Part shown: piece by piece, positions 1 to 7,712 of the stretch
Numbering within the stretch: the stretch's first letter is position 1
Layout: each line of letters opens with the position of its first letter
NCBI GenBank assembly: GCA_031553195.1
Contig: JAVBLV010000096.1
Coordinates: forward strand, 1 to 15,572
Direction of reading: 5' to 3'
Source: JAVBLV01 sp031553195
Lineage (GTDB): Bacteria; Bacteroidota; Bacteroidia; Bacteroidales; P3
DNA length: 15,572 nucleotides
Notes under the pieces: model-generated
Seen by the model: the letters and a program-made list of their open reading frames with translations, nothing else
The model's database searches: none
Told to the model about the DNA's origin: nothing
Position numbers and translations under genes: made by a program

Positions 1-60
1 ATGGTATCAACCCATTTGGAATTGGGGACAAATTTTGAACCAATTTTTGATTATCTTTGA
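1..60 (+). CDS. Possible 3' end of an unrecognised gene cut by the window edge
   Basis: Frame 1 is open from the first base to a TGA at 58-60 and would encode a 19-residue C-terminus ending NFEPIFDYL. The first codon happens to be ATG, but a 19-codon gene is unlikely, so I read this as the tail of a gene starting to the left. The 38-bp palindrome begins two bases after the stop and a rightward terminator follows at 166-212, which fits a gene ending here. I do not recognise the family. The frame is too short to be sure it is coding. Confidence 0.3.
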   Translation: MVSTHLELGTNFEPIFDYL

Positions 61-61
61 A

Positions 62-99
62 AATCGTCTTTATAGGGGTTAACCCCTATAAAGACGATT
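62..99. repeat. Perfect 38-bp palindrome without loop
   Basis: The two 19-base halves meet between positions 80 and 81 and are exact complements. The left half starts AATCGTCTTTATAG and the centre is GGGGTTAACCCC. No T-run follows on either strand, so it is not a textbook intrinsic terminator. It could be a 3' stabilising hairpin for the gene ending at 60, a protein-binding site, or the end of a mobile sequence. Confidence 0.8.
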
Positions 100-165
100 G
101 CCTGTAGAGTTTCTGTTTACACAATATTTTGGATAGTCCCAGTTGAAGTGATAAGATCTTCGTTG

Positions 166-212
166 CGCGCAAAACATTTTAATGACAATTAATGTTTTGC
201 GCGTTTTTGTTT
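166..212 (+). terminator. Intrinsic terminator, rightward
   Basis: CGCGCAAAACATT (166-178) pairs perfectly with AATGTTTTGCGCG (191-203). The loop is 12 nt, and a T-rich run (TTTTTGTTT, 204-212) follows. The T-run lies only on the right, so it stops rightward transcription, most simply from the gene whose stop codon is at 58-60. Confidence 0.7.
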
Positions 213-221
213 AATAATCAT

Positions 222-402
222 TTGAATTAGGCGTTTAAGCAATATCGTAGGTATAATTTGTTATGATGATTTTCAATAGTTTTCATGTGCTTATTTTCTA
301 GTCGATAGACTAGTCAGGGCGTGACTTAAAGTCACGCCCTGACTTACTTTAAGACATCCCGTCTCAAATTATTGCATCTTATCGACAAAGCGCCTAATTC
401 AA
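222..402. mobile_element. MITE-like element with short terminal inverted repeats
   Basis: TTGAATTAGGCG at 222-233 is repeated as its exact complement CGCCTAATTCAA at 391-402, enclosing 157 bp that contain no plausible gene. Outside the ends, TAATCAT occurs at 215-221 and again at 404-410, one base off the right end, so it resembles a target duplication but an imperfect one. The centre carries nested hairpins (298-343). The left 73 bp recur at 7841-7916. Terminal repeats, internal palindrome and a second copy suggest a miniature transposable element or a decayed insertion-sequence remnant. No transposase identifies its parent. Confidence 0.5.
298..343. repeat. Two overlapping hairpins inside the MITE-like element
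   Basis: CTAGTC-GATA-GACTAG (298-313) is followed directly by GTCAGGGCGTGACTT (313-327), which pairs with AAGTCACGCCCTGAC (329-343) around a single A. The second is a 15-bp stem with almost no loop. Both lie near the middle of the 222-402 element and are absent from the partial copy at 7841-7916. Confidence 0.75.
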
Positions 403-501
403 TTAATCATTTTGTAATTCAGAAATTTGACAACTATCGAAAATTTGTAGACCAATAATAAATAGATAGAATTTTAAAATCATTCCCGATGTCAATATAA
501 C

Positions 502-541
502 AAAAGAGAGATTACCGGATGTTTCCAATAATCTCTCTTTT
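502..541 (-). terminator. Terminator of the rplM-rpsI-rpsB-tsf operon
   Basis: AAAAGAGAGATTA (502-514) pairs perfectly with TAATCTCTCTTTT (529-541) across a 14-nt loop, 24 bases after the tsf stop. Read leftward, the stem ends in TTTTG. Read rightward, a longer T-run follows, so it may work in both directions. Confidence 0.7.
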
Positions 542-564
542 TATTTTTTACTTATCTGTTTCGC

Positions 565-1386
565 TTATGCGCCTAACATCAATCGTTTAAATCCGACTAC
601 TTTTAATTCGCTATCGATAGATTTAAGGTACTCTTCCACTGTTTTTTTGCTATCGCGAATGAATTCTTGACTTAATAATGTACTTTCTTTAAAGAATTTA
701 TTCAGTTTCCCGGCTGCAATTTGTTCCACCATGTTTTCCGGCTTTCCTTCTTCCCGAACTTGAGCGCGATAAACATCCAATTCTCTTTCGATTACATCGG
801 ACGGAACACTTTCCTTATTTAATGCGATAGGAGCCATTGCTGCAATTTGCATAGCAATTTCTTTCCCTATTTCGTCATATCCTTCTTTATTGAAACCCAC
901 AACTGTCGCTAAACGATTTCCTTGATGTACGTAAGCGTATACTTTTGCGGCTTCTACGATTTCGTAGCTGCCTAATTCAATTTTTTCGCCAATTTTACCT
1001 ACTTGATCTGTAACAATATCCGATATTTTGCTTCCATTTAAGTCCAAAGCTAATACTTCATCTAATGTTTTAGCACTTTTATCTAAAGCAGCATTTAATA
1101 TTGAATCGGTTATATTAATAAAATCTTGATTTTTTGCTACAAAGTCCGTTTCGCAATTCAGCATGATAACGGCGCCCATTTTTCCGTTCGCTTTTGCTAG
1201 CACAACACCTTCATTGGCTGAACGGTCAGCGCGTTTATTTGCCAGTTTTTGCCCTTTTTGACGTAAATAATCTATCGCTTTTTCAAAATCGCCTTCGCAT
1301 TCGGCTAAAGCATTTTTACAATCCATCATACCTACGCCAGTCATTTGACGAAGTTTATTTACATCGGCAGCGCTTATATTTGCCAT
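565..1386 (-). CDS. tsf: Translation elongation factor Ts
   Basis: EF-Ts is the cytoplasmic nucleotide exchange factor that releases GDP from EF-Tu during protein synthesis. The 273-residue product has the N-terminal UBA-like helical domain with the hallmark TGVGMMDCKNAL (about residues 16-27). This is followed by the LRQKG segment and the EF-Tu-contacting motif NCETDFVAKN (about 77-86), then the core subdomains to the end. The length is normal for the family. It is the last gene of the leftward ribosomal operon, 42 nt after rpsB, a pairing kept in most bacteria, and a terminator hairpin follows 24 nt downstream. The ATG is preceded by an A/T-rich stretch and no Shine-Dalgarno site, as is usual in Bacteroidota. 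Confidence 0.97.
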   Translation of the reverse strand: MANISAADVNKLRQMTGVGMMDCKNALAECEGDFEKAIDYLRQKGQKLANKRADRSANEGVVLAKANGKMGAVIMLNCETDFVAKNQDFINITDSILNAALDKSAKTLDEVLALDLNGSKISDIVTDQVGKIGEKIELGSYEIVEAAKVYAYVHQGNRLATVVGFNKEGYDEIGKEIAMQIAAMAPIALNKESVPSDVIERELDVYRAQVREEGKPENMVEQIAAGKLNKFFKESTLLSQEFIRDSKKTVEEYLKSIDSELKVVGFKRLMLGA

Positions 1387-1428
1387 ACTATTTTATTATT
1401 TTTAATCTGTTAAACAAACTTTGAAGAA

Positions 1429-2328
1429 TTATTTTTTAGGCATTGGTTTTTTAGCCATCGGCTTTCTTGGACGTTTTGGCTTTTCATCTTCGCCTTCTTT
1501 CTCTTTTACTTTTTTTGTTCCGCCTTTTTCTCCCGCATCAACAGGGGTTTCATCATCGTCTCCACCATCCATTAACAAATGATCGTCAGCGATTTCAACG
1601 TCCATATCATCACCATCTTCGCCTCTTGCGTCTTTATCAATTTTTCTTTCATTCAAGCCGTCTTTAATGGCGTCGATCATGTTAGAAAGTATTAAAGATA
1701 TTGATTTTGAAGCATCATCATTTGCAGGAATAGGGAAGTCAATCAAATCAGGATTACAATTTGTATCTACCAATGCAAACGTCGGAATATTTAAACGGCG
1801 AGCTTCTGCAACCGCAATATGTTCTTTGTTAATGTCGACGATAAAAAGAGCAGAAGGTAAGCGAGCTAAATCGGCGATACTTCCCAAATTCTTTTCCAAT
1901 TTTGCTCTTTCGCGTTGAATTTGCAAACGCTCTCTTTTGGAAATATTGGAAAATTCTTTATCATTCATCAGTTTGTCTAACGAATTCATTTTTTTCACCG
2001 CGCGGCGAATGGTGGCAAAGTTGGTTAGCATACCTCCCGGCCAACGTTCGGTTACGAAGGGCATTCCTACTTCTTTTACTTGTTCGGCAACAATTTCTTT
2101 TGCTTGTTTTTTTGTTGCAACAAATAACACTTTTTTTCCAGACTTGGCAATTTGCTTCAATGCGTTAGCGGCTTCATCCGCTTTTGCCATTGTTTTATAC
2201 AAGTCAATAATATGAATACCGTTACGCTCCATGAAAATATAAGGAGCCATTTTGGGATTCCATTTTCTTTTCAGGTGCCCGAAGTGGCAACCTGCATCTA
2301 ACATTTGATCGAAATCTAATTTTGCCAT
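1429..2328 (-). CDS. rpsB: 30S ribosomal protein S2
   Basis: S2 binds the head-platform junction of the 30S subunit. The sequence shows the S2 start (DAGCHFGHLKRKWNPKM), the central KKVLFVATKKQA, the WPGGMLTNF segment, and the C-terminal EARRLNIPTFALVDTNCNPDLI region with DDASKSI. The core ends near residue 230. About 65 further residues form a low-complexity tail, first acidic (runs of D and E) and then rich in lysine and proline, making 299 residues against roughly 240 for E. coli S2. Extended charged S2 tails occur in Bacteroidota. The gene lies between rpsI and tsf, and its 187-nt leader holds a nested hairpin (2363-2408) that may be a control element. Confidence 0.97.
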   Translation of the reverse strand: MAKLDFDQMLDAGCHFGHLKRKWNPKMAPYIFMERNGIHIIDLYKTMAKADEAANALKQIAKSGKKVLFVATKKQAKEIVAEQVKEVGMPFVTERWPGGMLTNFATIRRAVKKMNSLDKLMNDKEFSNISKRERLQIQRERAKLEKNLGSIADLARLPSALFIVDINKEHIAVAEARRLNIPTFALVDTNCNPDLIDFPIPANDDASKSISLILSNMIDAIKDGLNERKIDKDARGEDGDDMDVEIADDHLLMDGGDDDETPVDAGEKGGTKKVKEKEGEDEKPKRPRKPMAKKPMPKK

Positions 2329-2362
2329 TTTTATTATTTATTTGTTTACATTCCTCTAAAAA

Positions 2363-2408
2363 CCAATTGCAAAGTAGTTTCTTGATAAAGAAAATCTCTG
2401 CAATTTGG
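2363..2408 (-). promoter_or_regulatory. Candidate structured leader of rpsB-tsf
   Basis: In the rpsB transcript CCAAATTGCAGAG (2408 to 2396) can pair with CTTTGCAATTGG (2374 to 2363), with one bulged A and one G-U or mismatch. Inside its loop TTTCTT (2378-2383) and AAGAAA (2388-2393) form a second 6-bp stem around GATA. The structure ends 34 nt before the rpsB start. Autogenous repression of rpsB-tsf by S2 through the mRNA leader is known in E. coli. That this structure does the same here is inference. Confidence 0.4.
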
Positions 2409-2515
2409 ATACTAAACAACTTACGATAATCAAATCCTCTTAAACATACTTTATTTAAGAAAATATATAAGACGTTTGATATCTATTCAGTTGGGCAAGA
2501 ATACCCTGAAAATGA

Positions 2516-2902
2516 TTAACGTTTGCTGAACTGGAAGCGTTTACGAGCTTTCGGACGTCCTGGTTTTTTACGTTCAACCATACGGGGATCGCGTCTCATT
2601 AAGCCTTGAGATTTAAGGGCCGGACGATTTTCCTGGTTGATTTCGCATAATGCCCTGGAAATAGCCAGACGTAAAGCTTCAGCTTGGCCGGTAACGCCTC
2701 CGCCGTCAAGGTTAGCTTTTATATCCCATTTGCCGTTTTCATTTGCAATTTCCAATGGCTGACATACGATATATTGAAGCGGTCCTGTAGGAAAATATTC
2801 TTTGTAATCTTTTTTATTAACAACAATGTTTCCATTACCCGGTTGCATATAAATACGCGCAACGGCCGTTTTCCTTCTTCCAATGGTGTTTATTACTTCC
2901 AT
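2516..2902 (-). CDS. rpsI: 30S ribosomal protein S9
   Basis: S9 sits in the 30S head, and its basic C-terminal tail reaches the P-site tRNA. The 128-residue product starts with the family motif GRRKTAVARIYMQPGNG and contains the conserved GGGVTGQAEALRLAISRAL. It ends in the basic tail with RKKPGRPKARKRFQFSKR, where the last residues match the universal QFSKR/QYSKR end. The length is normal. It starts only three bases after the rplM stop codon, so the two are almost certainly translated from one mRNA, as in nearly all bacteria. The 187-nt gap to rpsB shows no strong terminator, so read-through into rpsB-tsf is likely. Confidence 0.97.
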   Translation of the reverse strand: MEVINTIGRRKTAVARIYMQPGNGNIVVNKKDYKEYFPTGPLQYIVCQPLEIANENGKWDIKANLDGGGVTGQAEALRLAISRALCEINQENRPALKSQGLMRRDPRMVERKKPGRPKARKRFQFSKR

Positions 2903-2905
2903 GTT

Positions 2906-3361
2906 TTATCTTAATGTTTCTAGTTTTACCAGTTTGGGTTGTTGAGCTTGGTGCGGATGTTCCGTGCCGGCATATACAAACAAATTTCTATAAAGAGCGT
3001 CTCCCAAACGATTTTTGGGCAACATACCTTTTACAGCTTTCTCAACCACGCGGATAGGATGCTTTGCCAATACTTCTTTCGGCGTTGCGAATCGCTGACC
3101 TCCAGGGTATCCTGTGTGGCGAACGTACACCTTTTCCGTCATTTTTTTACCTGTAAAACGGATTTTTTCTGCATTGATCACAATTACATTATCCCCGCAA
3201 TCCACATGAGGCGTAAACGAGGGTTTGTGCTTGCCTCTTAAAACGTTTGCCACTCGAGTAGCTAAACGTCCTACTACTTCATTTTCAGCATCAATTACAA
3301 TCCATTCTTTTTGCACCGTAGCTTTGTTTGCTGATACGGTTTTGTAACTTAATGTACTCAT
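2906..3361 (-). CDS. rplM: 50S ribosomal protein L13
   Basis: L13 is an early-assembling 50S protein that binds 23S rRNA. The 151-residue product shows the family landmarks in order: WIVIDAENEVVGRLATRVANVLRGKHK (split here as the N-terminal strand and helix), HVDCGDNVIVINAEKIRFTG, the HTGYPGG loop, and the C-terminal VKGMLPKNRLG followed by YAGTEHPHQAQQP. The length is typical for Bacteroidota. It is the first gene of the leftward operon. A Bacteroidota-type promoter (3427-3457) stands about 65 nt upstream, and the short leader starts with a hairpin (3395-3415). Confidence 0.97.
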   Translation of the reverse strand: MSTLSYKTVSANKATVQKEWIVIDAENEVVGRLATRVANVLRGKHKPSFTPHVDCGDNVIVINAEKIRFTGKKMTEKVYVRHTGYPGGQRFATPKEVLAKHPIRVVEKAVKGMLPKNRLGDALYRNLFVYAGTEHPHQAQQPKLVKLETLR

Positions 3362-3394
3362 TATCTTTAATCTATTATTTTCTAAGCCCGCAAT

Positions 3395-3415
3395 GGCATA
3401 TGCATTATATATGCC
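3395..3415 (-). promoter_or_regulatory. Hairpin at the 5' end of the rplM mRNA (candidate L13 leader)
   Basis: GGCATAT (3395-3401) pairs perfectly with ATATGCC (3409-3415) around a 7-nt loop. If transcription starts about 7 nt after the -7 box, near 3420, the hairpin occupies the first bases of the mRNA and leaves about 30 nt before the start codon. That position fits an autoregulatory ribosomal-protein leader. The role is inferred. Confidence 0.35.
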
Positions 3416-3426
3416 TAAAAGGAGTG

Positions 3427-3457
3427 CAAAATTACAACTTAATTTTCAATTAGCAAA
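3427..3457 (-). promoter_or_regulatory. Promoter of the rplM-rpsI-rpsB-tsf operon
   Basis: On the minus strand TTTG (3457-3454) and TAATTTTG (3434-3427) are separated by exactly 19 nt. This matches the Bacteroidota primary sigma factor consensus TTTG-N19 to 21-TAnnTTTG. It lies 65 nt upstream of rplM in an otherwise gene-free stretch. Confidence 0.75.
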
Positions 3458-3551
3458 ATTTGTTCGACTCTATTTAATGAAAAATATCTCCTATTTGTCC
3501 TCTCATTCTGTTTGTTTCTGATTTTCATTTTTATTATTTTCCTAAAATTCT

Positions 3552-3559
3552 TATCTTTG
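3552..3559 (+). promoter_or_regulatory. -7 box of the ppdK promoter
   Basis: TATCTTTG is a perfect match to the Bacteroidota -7 consensus TAnnTTTG, 84 nt upstream of the ppdK start. No TTTG stands at the expected distance upstream; that region is a run of T and A, so the -33 half is weak. The 3362-3643 gap otherwise holds only the divergent rplM promoter and a small hairpin (CCTAT/ATAGG, 3582-3596) in the ppdK leader. Confidence 0.6.
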
Positions 3560-3643
3560 CAAGTCGTTTCTCCGTGTTTTGCCTATGAGAAATAGGAACA
3601 ACATACATTTTTGATAATTATCACTTTATATAATTTTTAGTTT

Positions 3644-6364
3644 ATGACAAAATATGTTTATTACTTTGGCGGAAAATCTGCCGAAGGCAAAGCAGACATG
3701 AAAAACCTGTTAGGCGGCAAAGGCGCTAACCTTGCCGAAATGTGTTTATTAGGGTTGCCTGTTCCTGCAGGATTAACTATTACCACCGAATGTTGCATGG
3801 CTTATTACGCCAATCATTGCGAACTTCCGAAAGAACTGATGGATCAGGTTTGGGAAGGTATGAAAAATGTGGAAAATGCAATGGGTATGAAATATGGCGA
3901 CGCCGAAAATCCTCTTCTAATGTCATGCCGTTCCGGCGCGCGCAGTTCTATGCCGGGTATGATGGACACCGTTTTAAACATTGGTCTGTGCTCGGCCACT
4001 ATTCCCGGTCTTTTGAAAAAGACGAACAATCCTCGTTTCGTATACGATTCTTACCGTCGTCTTATTATGATGTATGCAGACGTCGTAATGGAAAAAGCCG
4101 AAGGAATAGAACCTGCCGAAGGAAAAGGAATCCGTAAAATATTGGATGAGATTCTGGACGAATACAAACATGCCAAAGGATACAAATCGGATACGGACTT
4201 AACTACAGACGATCTGAAATTCTTATCCGAAGAGTTTAAGAAAAAAATAAAACAAGTGTTGGGAAAAGATTTTCCTGATGATGCAAAAGATCAGTTAGTT
4301 GGTGGAATTAAGGCGGTTTTCAAGAGCTGGAACGGAAAAAAAGCCGTTTCCTATCGTCGTATTGAAAGCATCCCCGATGATTGGGGAACAGCTGTGAACG
4401 TGCAAGCTATGGTATTCGGAAACATGGGCGACTCTTCTGCTACCGGAGTAGCGTTTACCCGTAATCCTGCTACAGGAGAAGACCAATTTTACGGAGAATG
4501 GTTGGTAAACGCGCAAGGAGAAGACGTGGTGGCAGGGATCCGTACGCCCAATCCTTTGAACGACGACACCAAAAACGAACAAAACAAGCATTTGCATTCC
4601 ATGCAGGAATCTATGCCGAAAACTTATAAAGAGCTTTGCGACATCCGCGATATTCTCGAAAAAAACTTCCGCGATATGTTGGATATCGAGTTCACCATTC
4701 AGGAAGGGAAGTTGTACATGTTACAATGCCGCGTAGGAAAACGTACCGGAACGGCGGCTTTAAACATGGCAATGGATATGTTGCAGGAAAAATTAATTGA
4801 TGAAAAAACAGCTGTTTTGAGGGTAGAACCAGGACAATTGGACGAGCTCTTGCACCCGATTGTGGATTCTGAATCTGAAAAGAATGCCGCTCCTATTGTA
4901 AAAGGATTGCCGGCCGGACCCGGCGCTTCGGTAGGGAAAGTTGTATTTACAGCCGAAGATGCAGTTGCCTGGTCGCGTAAAGGAGAAAAGGTAATCTTAT
5001 TGCGCAAAGAAACCAATCCCGAAGACGTAGACGGCATGCGCGCCGCCGACGGTCTTTTGACGGCCTTGGGCGGAATGACTTCTCATGCGGCTTTGGTTGC
5101 CCGCGGATGGGGTAAATGTTGTATTGTAGGCGCCGGCGCATTGGAAGTAGACGAAAGCAAGAAAATTGCCAAAATTAAAGGAACCGATCTGGTTATTAAA
5201 GAAGGCGATATCCTGACTCTCAACGGAACCAAAGGCTATGTATATAATGCAACTTTGAAATTGATGGATGCATCGGAAAATCCACGCTTCCAAACATTCA
5301 TGAAAATGGTCGACACATACCGTACCATGGGCGTGCGCACCAATGCCGACACATCTGAAGATGCCCGTCAGGCAAGGGAATTCGGCGCGGAAGGAATCGG
5401 ACTTTTCCGTACGGAACATATGTTCTATGGAAAAGGATCGGAAGAACCTTTGTTCCATTTGCGCAAAATGATTTTGAGCGAAAACGAAGCGAAACGCCGC
5501 AATGCTTTGAAAGACCTGTTCCCGTTTGTAAAACGCGACATGAAAGCCACATTGGAAGTCATGGACGGTCTTCCCTTAACATTCCGTTTATTGGATCCGC
5601 CTTTGCATGAATTTGTGCCTCAGGATGCCGAAAAACAAAAAGAACTGGCCGACGCATTGAAAATTAAATTGGAAGACGTAATCCAACGCGGAAAAGAACT
5701 TCACGAAGTCAATCCGATGATGGGACACCGCGGCGTTCGTTTGGGCGTTACTTATCCCGAAGTTACCGAAATGCAAATCCGCGCCGTTTTCGAAGCTACG
5801 GCCGAATTATTGAAAGAAAGCAAAAACCCAATGCCGGAAATTATGGTTCCGGTTACCTGCGACGTATCGGAATTGGACTTTACAAAAAAGATTGTGGATC
5901 GCGTATACGCAGAGGTTTGCCAACAAATGGGATTGAAAGAAATCAAATATTTGTATGGCACCATGATTGAAATTCCGCGTGCTTGTTTACTCGCCGACCG
6001 TATGGCTAAAACTGCCGAGTTTTTCTCGTTCGGAACCAACGACCTTACCCAAATGACTTTTGGATTTAGTCGCGACGATGCCAGCGCTTTTTTACACGAT
6101 TATACCGACAAGAAGTTGATTCCCGCCGATCCGTTCCAAACGATTGACCAGAACGGCGTAGGACAGTTGATTGAAATGGGGGTAAGCAAAGGACGTTCCG
6201 CTCGTCAGAACCTGAAAGTAGGTATTTGCGGCGAACAGGGCGGCGACCCTGCTTCGGTAGAGTTCTGCTTTAAAAACGGATTGAACTATGTTTCCTGTTC
6301 TCCTTTCCGTGTGCCGATAGCGCGTTTAGCCGCCGCGCAAGCTGCAATTAAATACGGAAAATAA
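3644..6364 (+). CDS. ppdK: Pyruvate, phosphate dikinase
   Basis: PPDK interconverts pyruvate, ATP and phosphate with phosphoenolpyruvate, AMP and pyrophosphate in the cytoplasm. Anaerobes use it for glycolysis with pyrophosphate or for making PEP. The 906 residues follow the family order. The N-terminal nucleotide-binding domain has GGKGANLAEM near residue 25 and SCRSGARSSMPGMMDTVLN near 90-110. The swivelling phosphohistidine domain has GGMTSHAALVARGWGKCC with catalytic His481. The C-terminal PEP/pyruvate barrel has GTNDLTQMTFGFSRDD and GICGEQGGDP, with the expected acid-base Cys862. The length matches bacterial PPDK. The codons are richer in G and C than in the accessory genes downstream, which suggests a well-expressed core gene. 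It is transcribed divergently from the ribosomal operon and ends in its own terminator. Confidence 0.97.
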   Translation: MTKYVYYFGGKSAEGKADMKNLLGGKGANLAEMCLLGLPVPAGLTITTECCMAYYANHCELPKELMDQVWEGMKNVENAMGMKYGDAENPLLMSCRSGARSSMPGMMDTVLNIGLCSATIPGLLKKTNNPRFVYDSYRRLIMMYADVVMEKAEGIEPAEGKGIRKILDEILDEYKHAKGYKSDTDLTTDDLKFLSEEFKKKIKQVLGKDFPDDAKDQLVGGIKAVFKSWNGKKAVSYRRIESIPDDWGTAVNVQAMVFGNMGDSSATGVAFTRNPATGEDQFYGEWLVNAQGEDVVAGIRTPNPLNDDTKNEQNKHLHSMQESMPKTYKELCDIRDILEKNFRDMLDIEFTIQEGKLYMLQCRVGKRTGTAALNMAMDMLQEKLIDEKTAVLRVEPGQLDELLHPIVDSESEKNAAPIVKGLPAGPGASVGKVVFTAEDAVAWSRKGEKVILLRKETNPEDVDGMRAADGLLTALGGMTSHAALVARGWGKCCIVGAGALEVDESKKIAKIKGTDLVIKEGDILTLNGTKGYVYNATLKLMDASENPRFQTFMKMVDTYRTMGVRTNADTSEDARQAREFGAEGIGLFRTEHMFYGKGSEEPLFHLRKMILSENEAKRRNALKDLFPFVKRDMKATLEVMDGLPLTFRLLDPPLHEFVPQDAEKQKELADALKIKLEDVIQRGKELHEVNPMMGHRGVRLGVTYPEVTEMQIRAVFEATAELLKESKNPMPEIMVPVTCDVSELDFTKKIVDRVYAEVCQQMGLKEIKYLYGTMIEIPRACLLADRMAKTAEFFSFGTNDLTQMTFGFSRDDASAFLHDYTDKKLIPADPFQTIDQNGVGQLIEMGVSKGRSARQNLKVGICGEQGGDPASVEFCFKNGLNYVSCSPFRVPIARLAAAQAAIKYGK

Positions 6365-6390
6365 GAAAAAGTAAATACTTGAAATAAATG

Positions 6391-6426
6391 AACCGGGCAT
6401 TTTCGAACAGGGAATGTCCGGTTTTT
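6391..6426 (+). terminator. ppdK terminator
   Basis: AACCGGGCATT (6391-6401) pairs with AATGTCCGGTT (6413-6423), with one G-U pair and an 11-nt loop, followed by TTT. Flanking AAAAGTAAAT and ATTTACTTTT extend the pairing. It starts 27 nt after the ppdK stop and abuts the end of the convergent ATPase gene, so it may also slow leftward transcription. Confidence 0.75.
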
Positions 6427-6428
6427 AT

Positions 6429-7691
6429 TTACTTTTCAGATGGTAGTAATAACCATTTCCACACAGGCATAATCCGTATTTGTTTTTGGTTAATAGTTAA
6501 TTCTTCTTCGGTGTCGGAAGTAAGTATTAAACCTTCTTTGAGGTTGTAGCAATCCAAAGCATCCAAAAGCCCTGTTATTTCACGCTGTTTAGTTGCTTCG
6601 TTTTCAAAAACATGACACACTTGGATTGCTTCTGTAATGTGAGTTCCCCTGCGTAAAACAAAATCGCATTCATTCTTTTCGTAATGATAGTAAACATCCT
6701 TTTCCCTACGTTTTAATTCGATAAAAACAACATTTTCCAACAATCTACCTGTATTATCCGAAAAACTGAAACCTATTTTTCTAAGTATAATATTATCAAT
6801 AAAATAGATTTTTTTAGGGTTATGCAATTGTTTTTTTAACGACACATCATACTTATTGATCTGAAAAAGGAAATAACAATCTTGCATAAAATCAATATAA
6901 TTTTTTACAGTTGTAGGATTCTTGACATCAATTACTTTTGTCAATGAATTATAGGAAGAAAGCGTTGCCGGATTGCTTGCAAGAAAATGTACCAATTCTT
7001 TTATCTCCCGTTCATGGGTTAATTTATTGCGGACAATCACATCTTTATAGATGATGTTTTCAAATAAAGAATGAATATAATTGTCCGAATTTTCCTTCAA
7101 ATAGGCAGGAAACCCTCCCGAAAGCAAATAGTTTGTAAATTTACGTTTGATACGAACTTTATTTTCTGTGATATATAAATCACTCGTATCATAAGTAATA
7201 TCAAAAAAATCCAAGCTTTCTTGGAATGAAAAAGGATACAAAACATGCCGACAATAGCGACCGGTAAGGCGGGTTCCTAACTCACGACTTAACATATTGG
7301 CATTGGAGCCGGTAACAAAAACCTTGTTTCCTGCATCGTATATACGGCGCACAAAACGTTCCCATCCGACTACATTCTGGATTTCATCAAAGTAAAAGGT
7401 ATGCTGTTCGCCAAAAAGTTCGCTAAAAAGTTCGTATAATATTTGAAAATCATCTACTGTAAAATGTATAAGACGCTCATCATCAAAATTCAAGTAAAAA
7501 TCTTTATCTATTTGCTTTTCTCTAATTTGTTGCAGTAAAGTTGATTTTCCACAACGTCTTACCCCCGAAATAATCAATATCTCATCGTTCGAAATCAATG
7601 TTTCGGAGAGTTTGCGTACAACCCTTTTTTTCTTTTTATTCACACTATTCCTTTGGTCGTAAATAACTTGTTTTAAAACTTCCTTATTCAT
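6429..7691 (-). CDS. AAA family ATPase with DUF4143-type C-terminal region
   Basis: The 420 residues match the abundant ATPase type with an N-terminal AAA_14 domain and a C-terminal DUF4143 region. Residues 43-51 are the Walker A loop (GVRRCGKST). TFYFDEI at 98-104 is Walker B and VFVTGSN (124-130) is the sensor strand. SGGFPAY near 191-197 opens the C-terminal region, which ends with EVDFVL-like ECDFVL (341-346) and EAIQV (354-358), a pattern resembling a decayed PD-(D/E)XK nuclease core. The biological role of this family is not established. It has been linked by genome context to mobile and conflict genes, and I assign no specific job. It is a single gene, convergent with ppdK, with its own promoter overlapped by two palindromes (7713-7774). 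It looks like an accessory insertion between core genes. Confidence 0.9.
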   Translation of the reverse strand: MNKEVLKQVIYDQRNSVNKKKKRVVRKLSETLISNDEILIISGVRRCGKSTLLQQIREKQIDKDFYLNFDDERLIHFTVDDFQILYELFSELFGEQHTFYFDEIQNVVGWERFVRRIYDAGNKVFVTGSNANMLSRELGTRLTGRYCRHVLYPFSFQESLDFFDITYDTSDLYITENKVRIKRKFTNYLLSGGFPAYLKENSDNYIHSLFENIIYKDVIVRNKLTHEREIKELVHFLASNPATLSSYNSLTKVIDVKNPTTVKNYIDFMQDCYFLFQINKYDVSLKKQLHNPKKIYFIDNIILRKIGFSFSDNTGRLLENVVFIELKRREKDVYYHYEKNECDFVLRRGTHITEAIQVCHVFENEATKQREITGLLDALDCYNLKEGLILTSDTEEELTINQKQIRIMPVWKWLLLPSEK

Positions 7692-7712
7692 GATTCTTAG
7701 TATTTAGAGCTA

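Noticed and set aside
1429..1640. Frameshifted or fused end of rpsB
   Set aside because: The charged tail is in frame, ends cleanly before tsf, and extended acidic/lysine-rich S2 tails are usual in Bacteroidota.
4295..5458. Minus-strand open frames inside ppdK
   Set aside because: They are shadows of a strongly conserved enzyme gene in the opposite frame.
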